Of a stretch of DNA of 64,000 nucleotides, positions 28,668 to 37,881 are shown in pieces (within the stretch, counting starts at the first letter, position 1; each line of letters begins with the position of its first letter). Below the pieces are notes generated by a model. It searched no databases. It was not told where the DNA came from and saw nothing but the letters and a program-made list of their open reading frames with translations. Both the position numbers and the translations under genes were made by a program. This DNA comes from Vibrio aerogenes (GTDB lineage Bacteria > Pseudomonadota > Gammaproteobacteria > Enterobacterales > Vibrionaceae), in NCBI RefSeq assembly GCF_024346755.1, contig NZ_AP024861.1, positions 682,001-746,000 on the forward strand, read 5' to 3'.

Positions 28668-29894
28668 CTATCCCACGATGGTCATTAAGTTAAATAAAGG
28701 TAAATACATCGCGATTATCAATCCGCCAACGATCACACCCAGAAGTATGATGATGAATGGCTCAATGAGCTGACCTAAATGATCGACCATTTGATCGATT
28801 CTGCATTCATAATGTTCGGCAACCCGGGAGAGCATATCATCCAGATTGTCAGATTCTTCCCCGACCATCACCATCTGAATCATAAATTCAGGAAAGCACT
28901 GGGTTTGCCTGAGTGCCGTATAAAGGGGTGTTCCGCCAGAGACTTGCTGTATGACTCGTGTAAATGCATGCTCATAATACATGAGGCCCGCGACGTGCTG
29001 TGCGTTTTGTATACTTTCCAGAATGGGAATTCCACAATGGTAGCAGCTTGCAAGCGTTCGGCAACAGCGAATCAAGGCGGTTTCTGTGAATAATTTTCCA
29101 AACACCGGTAAATACACAATGAATTTTTCGGTGATTAACCGGCAGGTGGAAATATGGCGGTAGAGTAGCCTGAGGAGGGTGATTGTCAGCAATGACAGAA
29201 AGAGGAACAACAGTGTGTGCCGTTGCATTTGGTGGGATAAAGACAAAACCTGTCGGGTGAACCATGGCAATGATGCATCGAACTGGCGGAACATCAGTTC
29301 AAACTTTGGCATGATGGTCGTCAGCATCAGCCAGGCGAGAAGAGTCGCACTGATGATAACGACACAGGGATAAATTGCTGCTTTTACTGTTTTTGCCCGG
29401 ATGTGTTCTTTTCGCTCCTGATAATGGGCCAGTTGTTCAAATGTTTTATCCAGCTGTCCCGCTGCTTCTCCTGCCCTTATCAGGCTGATATAAACAGGAT
29501 TGAAAATGGCTGAGGTGTTTTCGAAGCTTTCAGCCACCGACATACCTTGAGCAACCTGACCATGCAGACTTCGCAGCAGCCGCTGCATGACCGGTTTTTG
29601 GGATTGTGCAGCAAGTAAACTCAGTGCATCCGGAAGGGGGAACTCAGCGGACAACATGGTCGCAATCTGCCGGGTCAGATAAGTGATATCCTGTGGTGTG
29701 ATTCTGCTGCGGATCCTTTCCAAAGGATTCATAGGGGCCAGATATAAATGAGTGATGACAAGCTTTTGTTGCTGGATCAGAGAAAATGCCTCTTCCTCTG
29801 TGGCAGCCCAGAGGTAGCCCTGGTGTTTGCCGTGTGTTGGATTAAGATTGACCCAGCGCCAGCGTTTCATCGCCGGAGTTTTCGGTTCTGTCAT
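28668..29894 (-). CDS. pilC: Type IV pilus inner-membrane platform protein
   Basis: A 408-residue platform protein with two copies of the type II/IV secretion F domain. Landmarks are LTRQIATMLSAEFPLPDALS (~residue 73), FNPVYISLIRAGEAAGQLD (~135), FTETALIRCCRTLASCYHCG (~270) and FPEFMIQMVMVGEESDNLDD (~340), plus three membrane helices. It recruits the PilB ATPase and moves pilin subunits. Its start overlaps the pilB stop by 4 nt. Confidence 0.95.
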   Translation of the reverse strand: MTEPKTPAMKRWRWVNLNPTHGKHQGYLWAATEEEAFSLIQQQKLVITHLYLAPMNPLERIRSRITPQDITYLTRQIATMLSAEFPLPDALSLLAAQSQKPVMQRLLRSLHGQVAQGMSVAESFENTSAIFNPVYISLIRAGEAAGQLDKTFEQLAHYQERKEHIRAKTVKAAIYPCVVIISATLLAWLMLTTIMPKFELMFRQFDASLPWFTRQVLSLSHQMQRHTLLFLFLSLLTITLLRLLYRHISTCRLITEKFIVYLPVFGKLFTETALIRCCRTLASCYHCGIPILESIQNAQHVAGLMYYEHAFTRVIQQVSGGTPLYTALRQTQCFPEFMIQMVMVGEESDNLDDMLSRVAEHYECRIDQMVDHLGQLIEPFIIILLGVIVGGLIIAMYLPLFNLMTIVG

Positions 29895-31657
29895 CTCTTA
29901 TCCTTTTGATATGATTCGGGAGATTCTAAAACCCGGCAGAGCTCTTCCAGAGAAGTCAGCCCCTGTTCAACTTTATGTATACCATCCTGCCATAAGGTGT
30001 AGCTGGTTTCCGGGAGTGAAACGGCCTGATTGTTATGATTGGGATATGGGTGATAGCCGGGATATAAGCGATGTCTGGTATTTAAGTTATCCTGGGAATA
30101 TAAGTTATCCCTGGTATGTGAGTTGTCGCTTTCATGGATATGATTTTCGTGAAAGGGTACGAGCATTTCAAAGATGCCGATACGCCCCTGATATCCACCG
30201 ATACAGGCATGACATCCTTTCGGATTTGCCTTAAACAGAACGGTGTCTGTGTTGAACTGGCTGGGCATCGCTGGTGGTTCGGTTGCAGGCTGTTTACATA
30301 AAGGGCAGAGTCGCCGGACAAGACGTTGTGCCACAATCAGTCTGATTGCAGCGTTGAGCAGATATGATTCAAATCCCATTTGCTGCAGTCTGACAAATGT
30401 TGCCTGAGCAGAGTTTGTATGAAGCGTTGAAAAAACCAGATGACCAGTCTGAGCCGCCCGCATCGCAATGGTTGCAGTTTCTTTATCCCGGATTTCACCG
30501 ACCATCATGATATCAGGATCCTGACGGAGCATTGCTCTGAGCACCTGACTGAAATTCAGCCCGATCTTTTCATTCACTTGTATCTGATTAATACCGGACA
30601 GGGATATTTCAACCGGATCTTCTACCGTGGATATATTTTTTTCATCGTTGTTAAGTTCATTAAGTGCTGAATACAGAGTCACTGTTTTGCCACTGCCGGT
30701 TGGACCGGTAATGAGGATAATTCCCTGTGGTTGATGAATCGATTGCTGAAAGAGATCGATCTGGTACGGTGTAAAACCCAGCTGTTCAATGTCCAGCATT
30801 TGCTCTTTGATATTGAGCAACCGAATCACTATCTTTTCTCCCCAGTGTGCCGGGAGTACCGAGACCCGCAGATCAATGTCGGTTTTATCTTCGGTGGTGA
30901 ATTTAATCCTTCCATCCTGTGGCAGACGGCGTTCGGCTATATTCAGCTCTGCCAATACTTTGATGCGTGACGCGAGTCGGCGGCTGATGTTGTGTGGTGG
31001 CGCATGTGTTGTGATCAGGATGCCGTTAAGCCGCATTCTTATTCTGTAAGTAAATTCATAGGGTTCAAAGTGAATGTCAGAGGCTTTTTGTTGCCAGGCT
31101 TCATGCAGAATCTGGTTTAAATACTGGCTGACAGGATGGCTGTCATTTCGGGACAATGATGATTCATAAGTACTTTCTTCTTCACGAATTTGCGATTCAA
31201 GCTGTTGTTTTGAGTTGTCTTTCTTCGTGTGTTGGTGGCGTAGTGATCGCAAAGCAATTTGTAATTCGTCTGCATGACACAATACCAGTTCGATATGTAG
31301 TCCGGTCGCAAACTGAAAATCTTCTCTGAGCTGCGGGACGGAAGGATCACCGGCAGCAAGTACCAGCCATTCATCTTTGACTTCAACCGGAACCGCCTGA
31401 TATCTCAGTGCTAAGTTAGTGATATTGAGCTGGCGGCAAAATTTCTCATACGGATGATTTTCCAGCCGGATCCGGCGAACTTTGAGTTGATTGGACAGAA
31501 AATCCGCCAGGGTTTCTGCAGAGATAACGCCTGAAGCGATTACCGCTGTATATGCGCTGACTGATTGCGCCTGCACCTGAGTCCCGAGTTCCTCTGCCTG
31601 TGCCTGAGATATATATCCGCCAGCGTACAATAATTTTAATAATGGAGCTGTCATCAT
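29891..31657 (-). CDS. pilB: Type IV pilus extension ATPase with a repeat insertion
   Basis: The hexameric motor for pilus extension, 588 residues. Its N-terminal MshEN/T2SSE_N domain is followed by Walker A GPTGSGKTVTLYSA (~residue 327), the Asp box/Walker B region MLRQDPDIMMVGEIRD, and a zinc tetracysteine site (CPLC and CHAC). After GRIGIFEMLVPF the usual short linker is replaced by a His/Asn/Tyr-rich stretch of hexapeptide repeats (DNSHTR, DNLYSQ, DNLNTR, HRLYPG, YHPYPN). It then returns to family sequence (GLTSLEELCRVLE). The insertion explains why it is longer than usual (~560-570). The ATG abuts the pilA stop. All catalytic motifs are intact, so it is probably functional. Confidence 0.93.
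   Translation of the reverse strand: MMTAPLLKLLYAGGYISQAQAEELGTQVQAQSVSAYTAVIASGVISAETLADFLSNQLKVRRIRLENHPYEKFCRQLNITNLALRYQAVPVEVKDEWLVLAAGDPSVPQLREDFQFATGLHIELVLCHADELQIALRSLRHQHTKKDNSKQQLESQIREEESTYESSLSRNDSHPVSQYLNQILHEAWQQKASDIHFEPYEFTYRIRMRLNGILITTHAPPHNISRRLASRIKVLAELNIAERRLPQDGRIKFTTEDKTDIDLRVSVLPAHWGEKIVIRLLNIKEQMLDIEQLGFTPYQIDLFQQSIHQPQGIILITGPTGSGKTVTLYSALNELNNDEKNISTVEDPVEISLSGINQIQVNEKIGLNFSQVLRAMLRQDPDIMMVGEIRDKETATIAMRAAQTGHLVFSTLHTNSAQATFVRLQQMGFESYLLNAAIRLIVAQRLVRRLCPLCKQPATEPPAMPSQFNTDTVLFKANPKGCHACIGGYQGRIGIFEMLVPFHENHIHESDNSHTRDNLYSQDNLNTRHRLYPGYHPYPNHNNQAVSLPETSYTLWQDGIHKVEQGLTSLEELCRVLESPESYQKDKR
30041..30130 (-). repeat. pilB: Five degenerate 18-bp tandem repeats inside pilB
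   Basis: On the plus strand the units begin at 30041, 30059, 30077, 30095 and 30113. Examples are GGGATATAAGCGATGTCT and GGAATATAAGTTATCCCT. Each encodes a hexapeptide on the minus strand. As 18 is a multiple of 3, the expansion stays in frame. Confidence 0.85.
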
Positions 31658-32104
31658 TTATCCTGCGGTTAGTTCCGGACAATTTTTCACGTTTTCCAGT
31701 GCGTTCTGTGCACATGCCCAGCCCGCATCCTGTTTCAGCCACTGGACTTTTTTGCCATCGAGTGAGCTGTTGTGATTGAATTCAAAGATTAAAGTACCCA
31801 AGGCTGAATTCTGACTGTCTGGTGTCAGACTCAGGGTGCCGAGAGTGCTCATTGTGGCGGTTGCCCCTAAGTCACTCATGTCTGTATCTGCAGGAAACTG
31901 TCCGTTTTCCTGAATAAATAAGTCAATATTGGTCGTCAGGGCACTTGCAGTGCTGATACCAACAGTCAGTTCCGATTTGCGGATATAGTGCTGGTAAGCG
32001 GGGATAGCGATAGCAGATAGAATACCGATGATCGCGACGACGATCATCAGCTCAACCAGCGTAAAGCCCTGCCATGGAAGAAAACAGTACTTCTTCATAG
32101 TCAT
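31658..32104 (-). CDS. pilA: Type IV major pilin
   Basis: A 148-residue type IVa prepilin. The short leader ends in QG, and cleavage by PilD precedes FTLVELMIVVAIIGILSAIA, with the conserved Glu at position 5 of the mature chain. The C-terminal D-region disulfide is formed by the two cysteines in WACAQ and VKNCPE. It is first in pilA-pilB-pilC. ATG 32104 has an AAGGA site 4 nt upstream; ATG 32098 is also possible. Pilins of this kind support adhesion and DNA uptake in vibrios. Confidence 0.94.
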   Translation of the reverse strand: MTMKKYCFLPWQGFTLVELMIVVAIIGILSAIAIPAYQHYIRKSELTVGISTASALTTNIDLFIQENGQFPADTDMSDLGATATMSTLGTLSLTPDSQNSALGTLIFEFNHNSSLDGKKVQWLKQDAGWACAQNALENVKNCPELTAG

Positions 32105-32186
32105 TAGTCCTTCGAATTATCGGGAGGAGGAATGACAATAGCGGGCAACGGGGAAAAGCACCAAAGCAGAAGATGAATGATCCGGA

Positions 32187-32223
32187 AAGAAAAACGAACT
32201 GCCATTCATCATTGACAGTTCGT
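32187..32223 (-). terminator. nadC: Terminator after nadC
   Basis: On the minus strand, stem ACGAACTG / CAGTTCGT is followed by TTTTCTTT. It lies between the nadC stop and pilA, so pilA should have its own promoter in 32105-32186. Confidence 0.8.
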
Positions 32224-32272
32224 ATACAGAAAATCGCGATCAGATTAACGCTTTTAAGCGATTAAAAGGTCT

Positions 32273-33163
32273 TTATTCCTGAAAGCGCATGGATAAATCG
32301 AGCGCCTGAATATGCTTGGTTAATGCGCCGACGGAGATGTAATCAACACCAGTCGATGCAAAATGATAGAGTGTATCCAGCGTCACATTTCCTGATACCT
32401 CTAAGGCAGCACGGCCCGCATTAATTTTGACGGCTTCAATCATCATTTCCCGGGTAAAATTATCCAGCATGATGATATCCGCTCCCGCTTCAACCGCAGT
32501 GCTCATCTCATCCAGAGATTCAGTTTCTATCTCGACCGGTTTATCCGGATTTAACCGTTTTGCCGTTTCAATCGCCCCGGCAATACCGTGACAGGCAATA
32601 ATATGATTTTCTTTAATCAGATAGGCATCAAACACGCCGATCCGATGGTTATAGCCACCACCGCAAGCCACCGCATATTTCAGCGCATTGCGCAGGCCAG
32701 GAATTGTTTTTCGGGTATCGAGTAATTTACAGCCGGTTTCTTTGATACAGGCGACATAGGTCGCGGTTTGTGTCGCACAACCTGATAACGTCTGAATGAA
32801 ATTCATCGCATTTCGCTCTCCGGTCAGCAGCAACCTTGCCGGGCCTGTGAGTTGACAGATCTTCTGGTTGGCCTGAACCGGATCACCATCTTGTACAAAC
32901 CATTCAATTGTCACTTGTCCGCCAAGTTGCCGGAACACTTCTTCAGCCCATGCCTGTCCACAAAAGACACCATCTTCACGGGTGATCAAGATCGCTGTAT
33001 TTTGTTGCTCCGCAGGAATCAAAGATGCGGTAACGTCGCGGTCCGGATCCAGGATGCCACCGAGATCTTCGAGCAGCGTTTCTCTGACTGAGCGGGCAAT
33101 ATCATCCGGGAGTTGTTTGCGCAGATATTCAAGGCGCGCCTGACTGTTATGACTGTTTTTCAT
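32273..33163 (-). CDS. nadC: Nicotinate-nucleotide pyrophosphorylase (quinolinate phosphoribosyltransferase)
   Basis: Makes nicotinate mononucleotide from quinolinate and PRPP in de novo NAD synthesis. Family motifs are intact: LTGERNAMNFIQTLSGCAT, LLDTRKTIPGLRNALKYAV, GGGYNHRIGVFDAYLIKENH and EIETESLDE. I chose ATG 33163 (MKNSHNSQARLEYLRKQLP), giving 296 residues. The upstream in-frame ATG would add 13 atypical residues. It is divergent from ampD, as is usual in gammaproteobacteria. Confidence 0.96.
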   Translation of the reverse strand: MKNSHNSQARLEYLRKQLPDDIARSVRETLLEDLGGILDPDRDVTASLIPAEQQNTAILITREDGVFCGQAWAEEVFRQLGGQVTIEWFVQDGDPVQANQKICQLTGPARLLLTGERNAMNFIQTLSGCATQTATYVACIKETGCKLLDTRKTIPGLRNALKYAVACGGGYNHRIGVFDAYLIKENHIIACHGIAGAIETAKRLNPDKPVEIETESLDEMSTAVEAGADIIMLDNFTREMMIEAVKINAGRAALEVSGNVTLDTLYHFASTGVDYISVGALTKHIQALDLSMRFQE

Positions 33164-33371
33164 TGCAATAAGTGACTGACTCTGATTTAAACAAAGTGGC
33201 ATAATACGCTGACTGAATCTGAAATTCAGCTGCTTATTTACTTATTTCTGTATATACCTGACCAGCCTCTTGAGGTTGCATAGCGATAGACTGAAAAAGC
33301 TGAATTTTTGCGTAAAAATAACTATTGATCCCGGATAGAAGCCGCAACTGATCCCGGACAGAAGGTGTAAC

Positions 33372-33932
33372 ATGATCGATCAAAATGGCTGGTATACACA
33401 GGCTAAACATATTCCGTCTCCCTTCTTTGATGCCCGTCAGCCCGGTGATGAGATTTCGCTGTTGGTCATTCATTGCATCAGCCTGCCACCGGGTCAGTTT
33501 GGTGGCCCGTATATTGAGCAGTTTTTTACCGGTAAGCTTCATGCGTCTGTGCATCCTTTTTTTCAGGTGATTGAAAATATGCAGGTATCGGCGCATTGTG
33601 TCATTCAAAGAGATGGCACGGTAGTTCAGTTTGTTTCATTTCTGGACAGGGCATGGCATGCCGGGGTGTCATCGTTTGCCGGGCGTGAGCGCTGTAATGA
33701 TTATTCCATTGGTATTGAGCTGGAAGGGACAGAGTTCACCGCTTATACCGACGCACAATATCAGTCTTTGATGTCATTAACCCGCTCACTCCGGCACCAC
33801 TTTCCGCTGATAACCCGTCAGCGTATTACCGGGCATCAGTTTATTGCTCCCGGCAGAAAAACGGATCCCGGCCTGAGTTTTGACTGGCGGCGTTACCTGA
33901 GTTGTTTGTCAGATAGTGATTTTCGGAATTAG
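33372..33932 (+). CDS. ampD: 1,6-anhydro-N-acetylmuramyl-L-alanine amidase
   Basis: A cytoplasmic amidase that recycles cell-wall anhydro-muropeptides and so keeps AmpC-type beta-lactamase control low. The 186-residue protein has the amidase_2 zinc ligands His (LLVIHCISLPPG), His (AWHAGVSSF) and Asp (RKTDPGLSFDW), plus the family motif IGIELEGTE. In related genomes ampE or pdhR follows. Here the next genes are accessory, so ampD marks the end of the syntenic block. Confidence 0.95.
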   Translation: MIDQNGWYTQAKHIPSPFFDARQPGDEISLLVIHCISLPPGQFGGPYIEQFFTGKLHASVHPFFQVIENMQVSAHCVIQRDGTVVQFVSFLDRAWHAGVSSFAGRERCNDYSIGIELEGTEFTAYTDAQYQSLMSLTRSLRHHFPLITRQRITGHQFIAPGRKTDPGLSFDWRRYLSCLSDSDFRN

Positions 33933-34052
33933 ATATTTTCCGCAGGACTTTTAAAACCTGAGCAGGAATAATCCTGCTGACAAAATCTGACATCACCGAT
34001 AGTTAGACTTGACATTTCGGGTCAATATTTTTGAATGAAAGGTCAGAATGCA

Positions 34053-34841
34053 ATGAAAACAACAGGTTATATTCTTCAGGATGGTGGGAAGATTTACTAT
34101 GAAATGTCAGGGAACCCCGATGGTCAGCCGTTACTGATGATGCATGGTGGGTTAGGGTGTAGTGATGACATGGAAGTGATGATGCCCTGGTTATCTGCCG
34201 CATATCTGATGCTCCGGATTGATTTTCGCGGCCATGGACATTCCACGCTGGGGGATGTCCCTTTGAGCTATGCTCAGTATCAGAAAGACGTGGAAGCGGT
34301 TCTGGCGCATTTAAATATTCACCAATATGTGGTTTTTGGGTTCAGTGATGGCGGGACCGTCGGTTATCGACTGGCTATTGTACATCCGGAACAGGTTCAG
34401 CGCCTGATCACATTGGGGGCACAGTGGCGTCTGGAAAAAGATGACTCATCGATAGAAATGCTGAAAGGCCTGACAGCAGAGATGTGGTTGCAGCGTTATC
34501 CGGATGATGTGGACAAATACAATATTTACAATCCTGATCCTGATTTTAAGCGCCTGGTTTCACAGGTGAAAGCTCTATGGCTCGACCGTTCAGCGGCCGG
34601 GTATCCTTATCAGTCAGTCGAATATATTCAGTGTCCGACGTTGGTCATGCATGGAGAAAATGATTTTTTGTTTTCACTGGATGAGGCCGTTGAGCTCTAT
34701 CACCATATTCCGGACTGTCATTTTGCCAATATCCCGCTGACGGCGCATGCTGCACATCAGGAAGCTCCGGGACTTGTTGGCACGATGTTGAATGACTTTC
34801 TGTTGGCTGATCTCTCCGGTACAGACAGATTTTGCGATTGA
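34053..34841 (+). CDS. Alpha/beta hydrolase of unknown substrate
   Basis: A hydrolase of about 262 residues with no signal peptide. The oxyanion region is LLMMHGGLGCSDD, the nucleophile elbow GFSDGGTVG (Ser near residue 105), the acid HGENDFLF, and the base His lies in LTAHAAHQE. The start at 34053 (MKTTGYILQDGG) matches the family better than ATG 34035. TTGACA at 34009 with a 17-nt spacer may be the promoter. Together with the next SDR gene it forms a short rightward accessory pair. The specific substrate cannot be told from sequence. Confidence 0.85.
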   Translation: MKTTGYILQDGGKIYYEMSGNPDGQPLLMMHGGLGCSDDMEVMMPWLSAAYLMLRIDFRGHGHSTLGDVPLSYAQYQKDVEAVLAHLNIHQYVVFGFSDGGTVGYRLAIVHPEQVQRLITLGAQWRLEKDDSSIEMLKGLTAEMWLQRYPDDVDKYNIYNPDPDFKRLVSQVKALWLDRSAAGYPYQSVEYIQCPTLVMHGENDFLFSLDEAVELYHHIPDCHFANIPLTAHAAHQEAPGLVGTMLNDFLLADLSGTDRFCD

Positions 34842-34910
34842 TAAAATTGAAACTGCGTTTTAAAAATGAGAAGATCGCAACTCTTTTTCTGATACTATCA
34901 ACAGGATGAC

Positions 34911-35690
34911 ATGATGCTCAACGATCTTTGCAATAAACGGGTGATTATCACCGGTTCCACCGGTGGCATTGGTCTGGCGACCGCTCAATATCTGGCTAAA
35001 GCTGGTGCGCACGTCACACTGACTTCTTACCGTCAGCATGATGATATAGAGGCTACATTAGCTGAGCTGAATCGCCTTGATGGCTCTGCAAGTTTCCATC
35101 AGGTCGATTTTGCTGATGATGCGGCATGTGAACGCTTTGTGGGTGAGTTTGTTGCGTTGCATGGCGGGATAGATATTTTGATCAACAATGTCGGTGGCTT
35201 GGTTGATCGTAAAAATACGGATGAGATTGATGCCGGATTTTTTGATGATGTGGCTTATCTGAATATGCGCTCTGCGCAGACGATGGTCCGGTTAGCGCTC
35301 CCTTATCTGAAACAGTCTGCTCTTCAGGAAAACTGGTCAGCATCTGTGATTAATGTTGGTTCAATTGCCGCCGATTCCGGTGGTGGTCCTGGCGCTTCTT
35401 TATATGCGGCTTCAAAAGGGTGGTTGCACAGCATTAACCGCGCATGGGCCAAAACTTACGCGAAGGATCATATCCGTTTTAATGTGGTTTCTCCGGGGAC
35501 GGTCGATACCGCGTTTCATGCTGACAAAGATGAAGCGGCCAAAGCGCGTATCAGCAAAGGTATTCCGATGGGACGGCTGGGCACGGCAGAAGAAATGGCA
35601 CCTACATTTGCCTATCTTGCCTCACATGAAATGTCCGGTTATATCACAGGTCAGGTCATTCATATTAATGGTGGTCAATACATGGCTTAA
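34911..35690 (+). CDS. Short-chain dehydrogenase/reductase (SDR)
   Basis: A classical SDR oxidoreductase of 258-259 residues. The cofactor-binding motif TGSTGGIGLATA is at residues ~14-25, NNVGG near 90, the catalytic Ser in VGSIAADSGG, and the active-site pair is YAASKG. A C-terminal YITGQVIHINGGQY closes the fold. It resembles 3-oxoacyl-ACP-reductase-like enzymes, but the substrate is unknown. ATG 34911 and ATG 34914 are both possible. The stop is 18 nt from the convergent phosphatase gene. Confidence 0.88.
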   Translation: MMLNDLCNKRVIITGSTGGIGLATAQYLAKAGAHVTLTSYRQHDDIEATLAELNRLDGSASFHQVDFADDAACERFVGEFVALHGGIDILINNVGGLVDRKNTDEIDAGFFDDVAYLNMRSAQTMVRLALPYLKQSALQENWSASVINVGSIAADSGGGPGASLYAASKGWLHSINRAWAKTYAKDHIRFNVVSPGTVDTAFHADKDEAAKARISKGIPMGRLGTAEEMAPTFAYLASHEMSGYITGQVIHINGGQYMA

Positions 35691-35708
35691 ACGCTGTGAC
35701 GGGTCAGG

Positions 35709-37682
35709 TCAATCAAACTGGCGGTCTTTATCGCTTTTGAAGAACCTGACCTTTTTTCCATGGGGCAACAATTGCGTGATTTGACTGGGTGCACCCTTGT
35801 CATCAAGCGTAACCAGACCCACCCCGGCACCATTGAGCAACCGCTCTCCCTTGCTTCTCTTTTCCGGTTTATAAGGTGCAACCCACATGCCGCGCCGTTT
35901 GGTCAGCAGGTTTAACGGTGACCATGGGGCATACAGCCAGCGGTTGAACCGATCAAACCAGCTCAGCAACTTGTCCGGAAATTCATTGCGAAAACCACTG
36001 CTGGTGATCTGCCAGATATCCGGACTGCTTTTTAAGCCTTTGACTTCGATATGGTAAGCAAAAGAGTAGTGTACATCACCGGAGAGGATAACAAAGTTTG
36101 CCGGAGTTTTCGGGTGTTTAAACAGGTTCATCAAAGCATATGCCGAGCCGGGATGCGCCATCCAGTTTTCTGCATCCACCATCAAAGGTTGACCAAACCA
36201 TGTAAACACCTTTTGCACCGCTTCAATCAGCTTCACGCCAAAAATAGGCGCCGGAGACACCAACAATACACTTTCACGATCAATCAGCTCACGCTGTAAT
36301 TCGGTTAACGCTTCCCAATCCATCAATCCTGAAGGCTGATGTAAACTGCGTTCTGAACGCCAGCGGCGGGTCCGGGTGTCTAAAACGACCAGCGCCGGAT
36401 TGGTTTCCCAGACATAGTGCCACTGATCGTAGCGAAACAGCTCATCCAGAAAGTGATCATGAGCGGACTCACCCGGATGCCTGATAGCCTGATTAAACCG
36501 GGTTATGAAAGCTGCATCAAACTGCTTCGGGTTGTTGCCCCAGCCCTGAAACAAAAAATAACCCATCAGGGCATTGCCGATAATTCGTTTTGAGATCGGA
36601 TGTCCATAAGCTGATTTTTCCCATCCGGCGGTCAGGTTCCAGTCATCCGTGACATCATGATCATCGAACATCATGGCACAGGGCAGGTGAGCCATGACTC
36701 TTCGGGCCTTTTTCAGATGGGTTTGAAAGCAGACAATGCTTTCCAGTTCATGTTGGTAGGTCTGTTGTTGGTCTGCACTCAGGCCTTCTGGCACCGTGAG
36801 ATCGACAAATGCCCATAATTCCGGTGACCAGACCAGTAAATACATGGCGGCGATTTCACTGAATGTCATCAAATGATTATGAGCGGTATCACTGGTAAAT
36901 ATTGGTTTTCTTGCACCAGCGAAGAACTGGTCTCTGACCGACTTCGCCAGAGGGGTCCGTGGCAGGATGGTTTCACGGGTGTAATACAGTGGATCTTTGT
37001 GATGTAACCTGGAAAAATTATCCGGATGATCCGCCGCGATTGATTCATCCTGTAAACCAAGTAAACGAATGATCTGATGGATCGCATATAGCATCGGACC
37101 GGCAACATCATCGGCATAGATTTGATCGCCCGACATGACCAACAGGGCCGGCCATTGTTTCCTCTCTGTGTGAGCTAATAAGTCGTCCGCAACCGCAAGA
37201 CCATCACCGCAATCCACTGTATCCGGATCAATCTCACTACGGTGATGGGGTTTACGGCAAGATCCATGGATGAGTGAACGTATCCGGGGCTGATAAACAA
37301 AGCCCGGCGATGATGCATTGTGATAGCTGACAGAGCGATGCCATTCATCCAGTGGCACAGATTGCCCGTTTGAGTCAGCCAGTGAGAGTGAGTAATCGAT
37401 GTAATCCCCTTCATGAAGGGAAGATTCAAATTCTATCGTGACCAGGCTGACCCAAAGGTTCGTGCCGATGCTGATTGTTTGGACCTGCTGCGTGGCGGGT
37501 AAAATGTCGCCATTGCGTTGACAGTGAATGTGAATCTGAAAATCATCTGAACAAGCCAGCCAGAAACAAGCAGATACAGCATCGGATTTGCGCAGGATAG
37601 GACCGGCAACGACTGGTGGTAAGGTATCTGATGTGTTTTTGACATGTCTGCTATGATGATCTTCGGTATCGTTCATCGTCAT
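35709..37682 (-). CDS. PhoD-like metallophosphatase without export signal
   Basis: A large protein of 657 residues. Metallophosphatase motifs are SGDQIYADDVAG (~residue 195), MMFDDHDVTDDWN (~335) and ILSGDVHYSFAYH (~525). These fit the PhoD-like/alkaline phosphatase D superfamily. No Tat or Sec signal is present at the N-terminus (MTMNDTEDHHSRH), so it is probably cytoplasmic, unlike classical PhoD. The natural substrate is unknown. It is convergent with the SDR gene and stands alone. Confidence 0.85.
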   Translation of the reverse strand: MTMNDTEDHHSRHVKNTSDTLPPVVAGPILRKSDAVSACFWLACSDDFQIHIHCQRNGDILPATQQVQTISIGTNLWVSLVTIEFESSLHEGDYIDYSLSLADSNGQSVPLDEWHRSVSYHNASSPGFVYQPRIRSLIHGSCRKPHHRSEIDPDTVDCGDGLAVADDLLAHTERKQWPALLVMSGDQIYADDVAGPMLYAIHQIIRLLGLQDESIAADHPDNFSRLHHKDPLYYTRETILPRTPLAKSVRDQFFAGARKPIFTSDTAHNHLMTFSEIAAMYLLVWSPELWAFVDLTVPEGLSADQQQTYQHELESIVCFQTHLKKARRVMAHLPCAMMFDDHDVTDDWNLTAGWEKSAYGHPISKRIIGNALMGYFLFQGWGNNPKQFDAAFITRFNQAIRHPGESAHDHFLDELFRYDQWHYVWETNPALVVLDTRTRRWRSERSLHQPSGLMDWEALTELQRELIDRESVLLVSPAPIFGVKLIEAVQKVFTWFGQPLMVDAENWMAHPGSAYALMNLFKHPKTPANFVILSGDVHYSFAYHIEVKGLKSSPDIWQITSSGFRNEFPDKLLSWFDRFNRWLYAPWSPLNLLTKRRGMWVAPYKPEKRSKGERLLNGAGVGLVTLDDKGAPSQITQLLPHGKKVRFFKSDKDRQFD

Positions 37683-37881
37683 TTTGCCCCTGACGTTTGT
37701 TTTTATTCACCTTTTAAGGCTAACACTGGTCACACCGGAGTGCCAAAGTAAAAAAATTGAAAATAGCAGAATCATATTTATGGAATAAGTATCACAAAGT
37801 AAGATTGAATAAAAAACCGATAGCATTTTATATGTCATGATTCGGTTATTTTATATTCACTTCATACATAAGAGATTTTCA

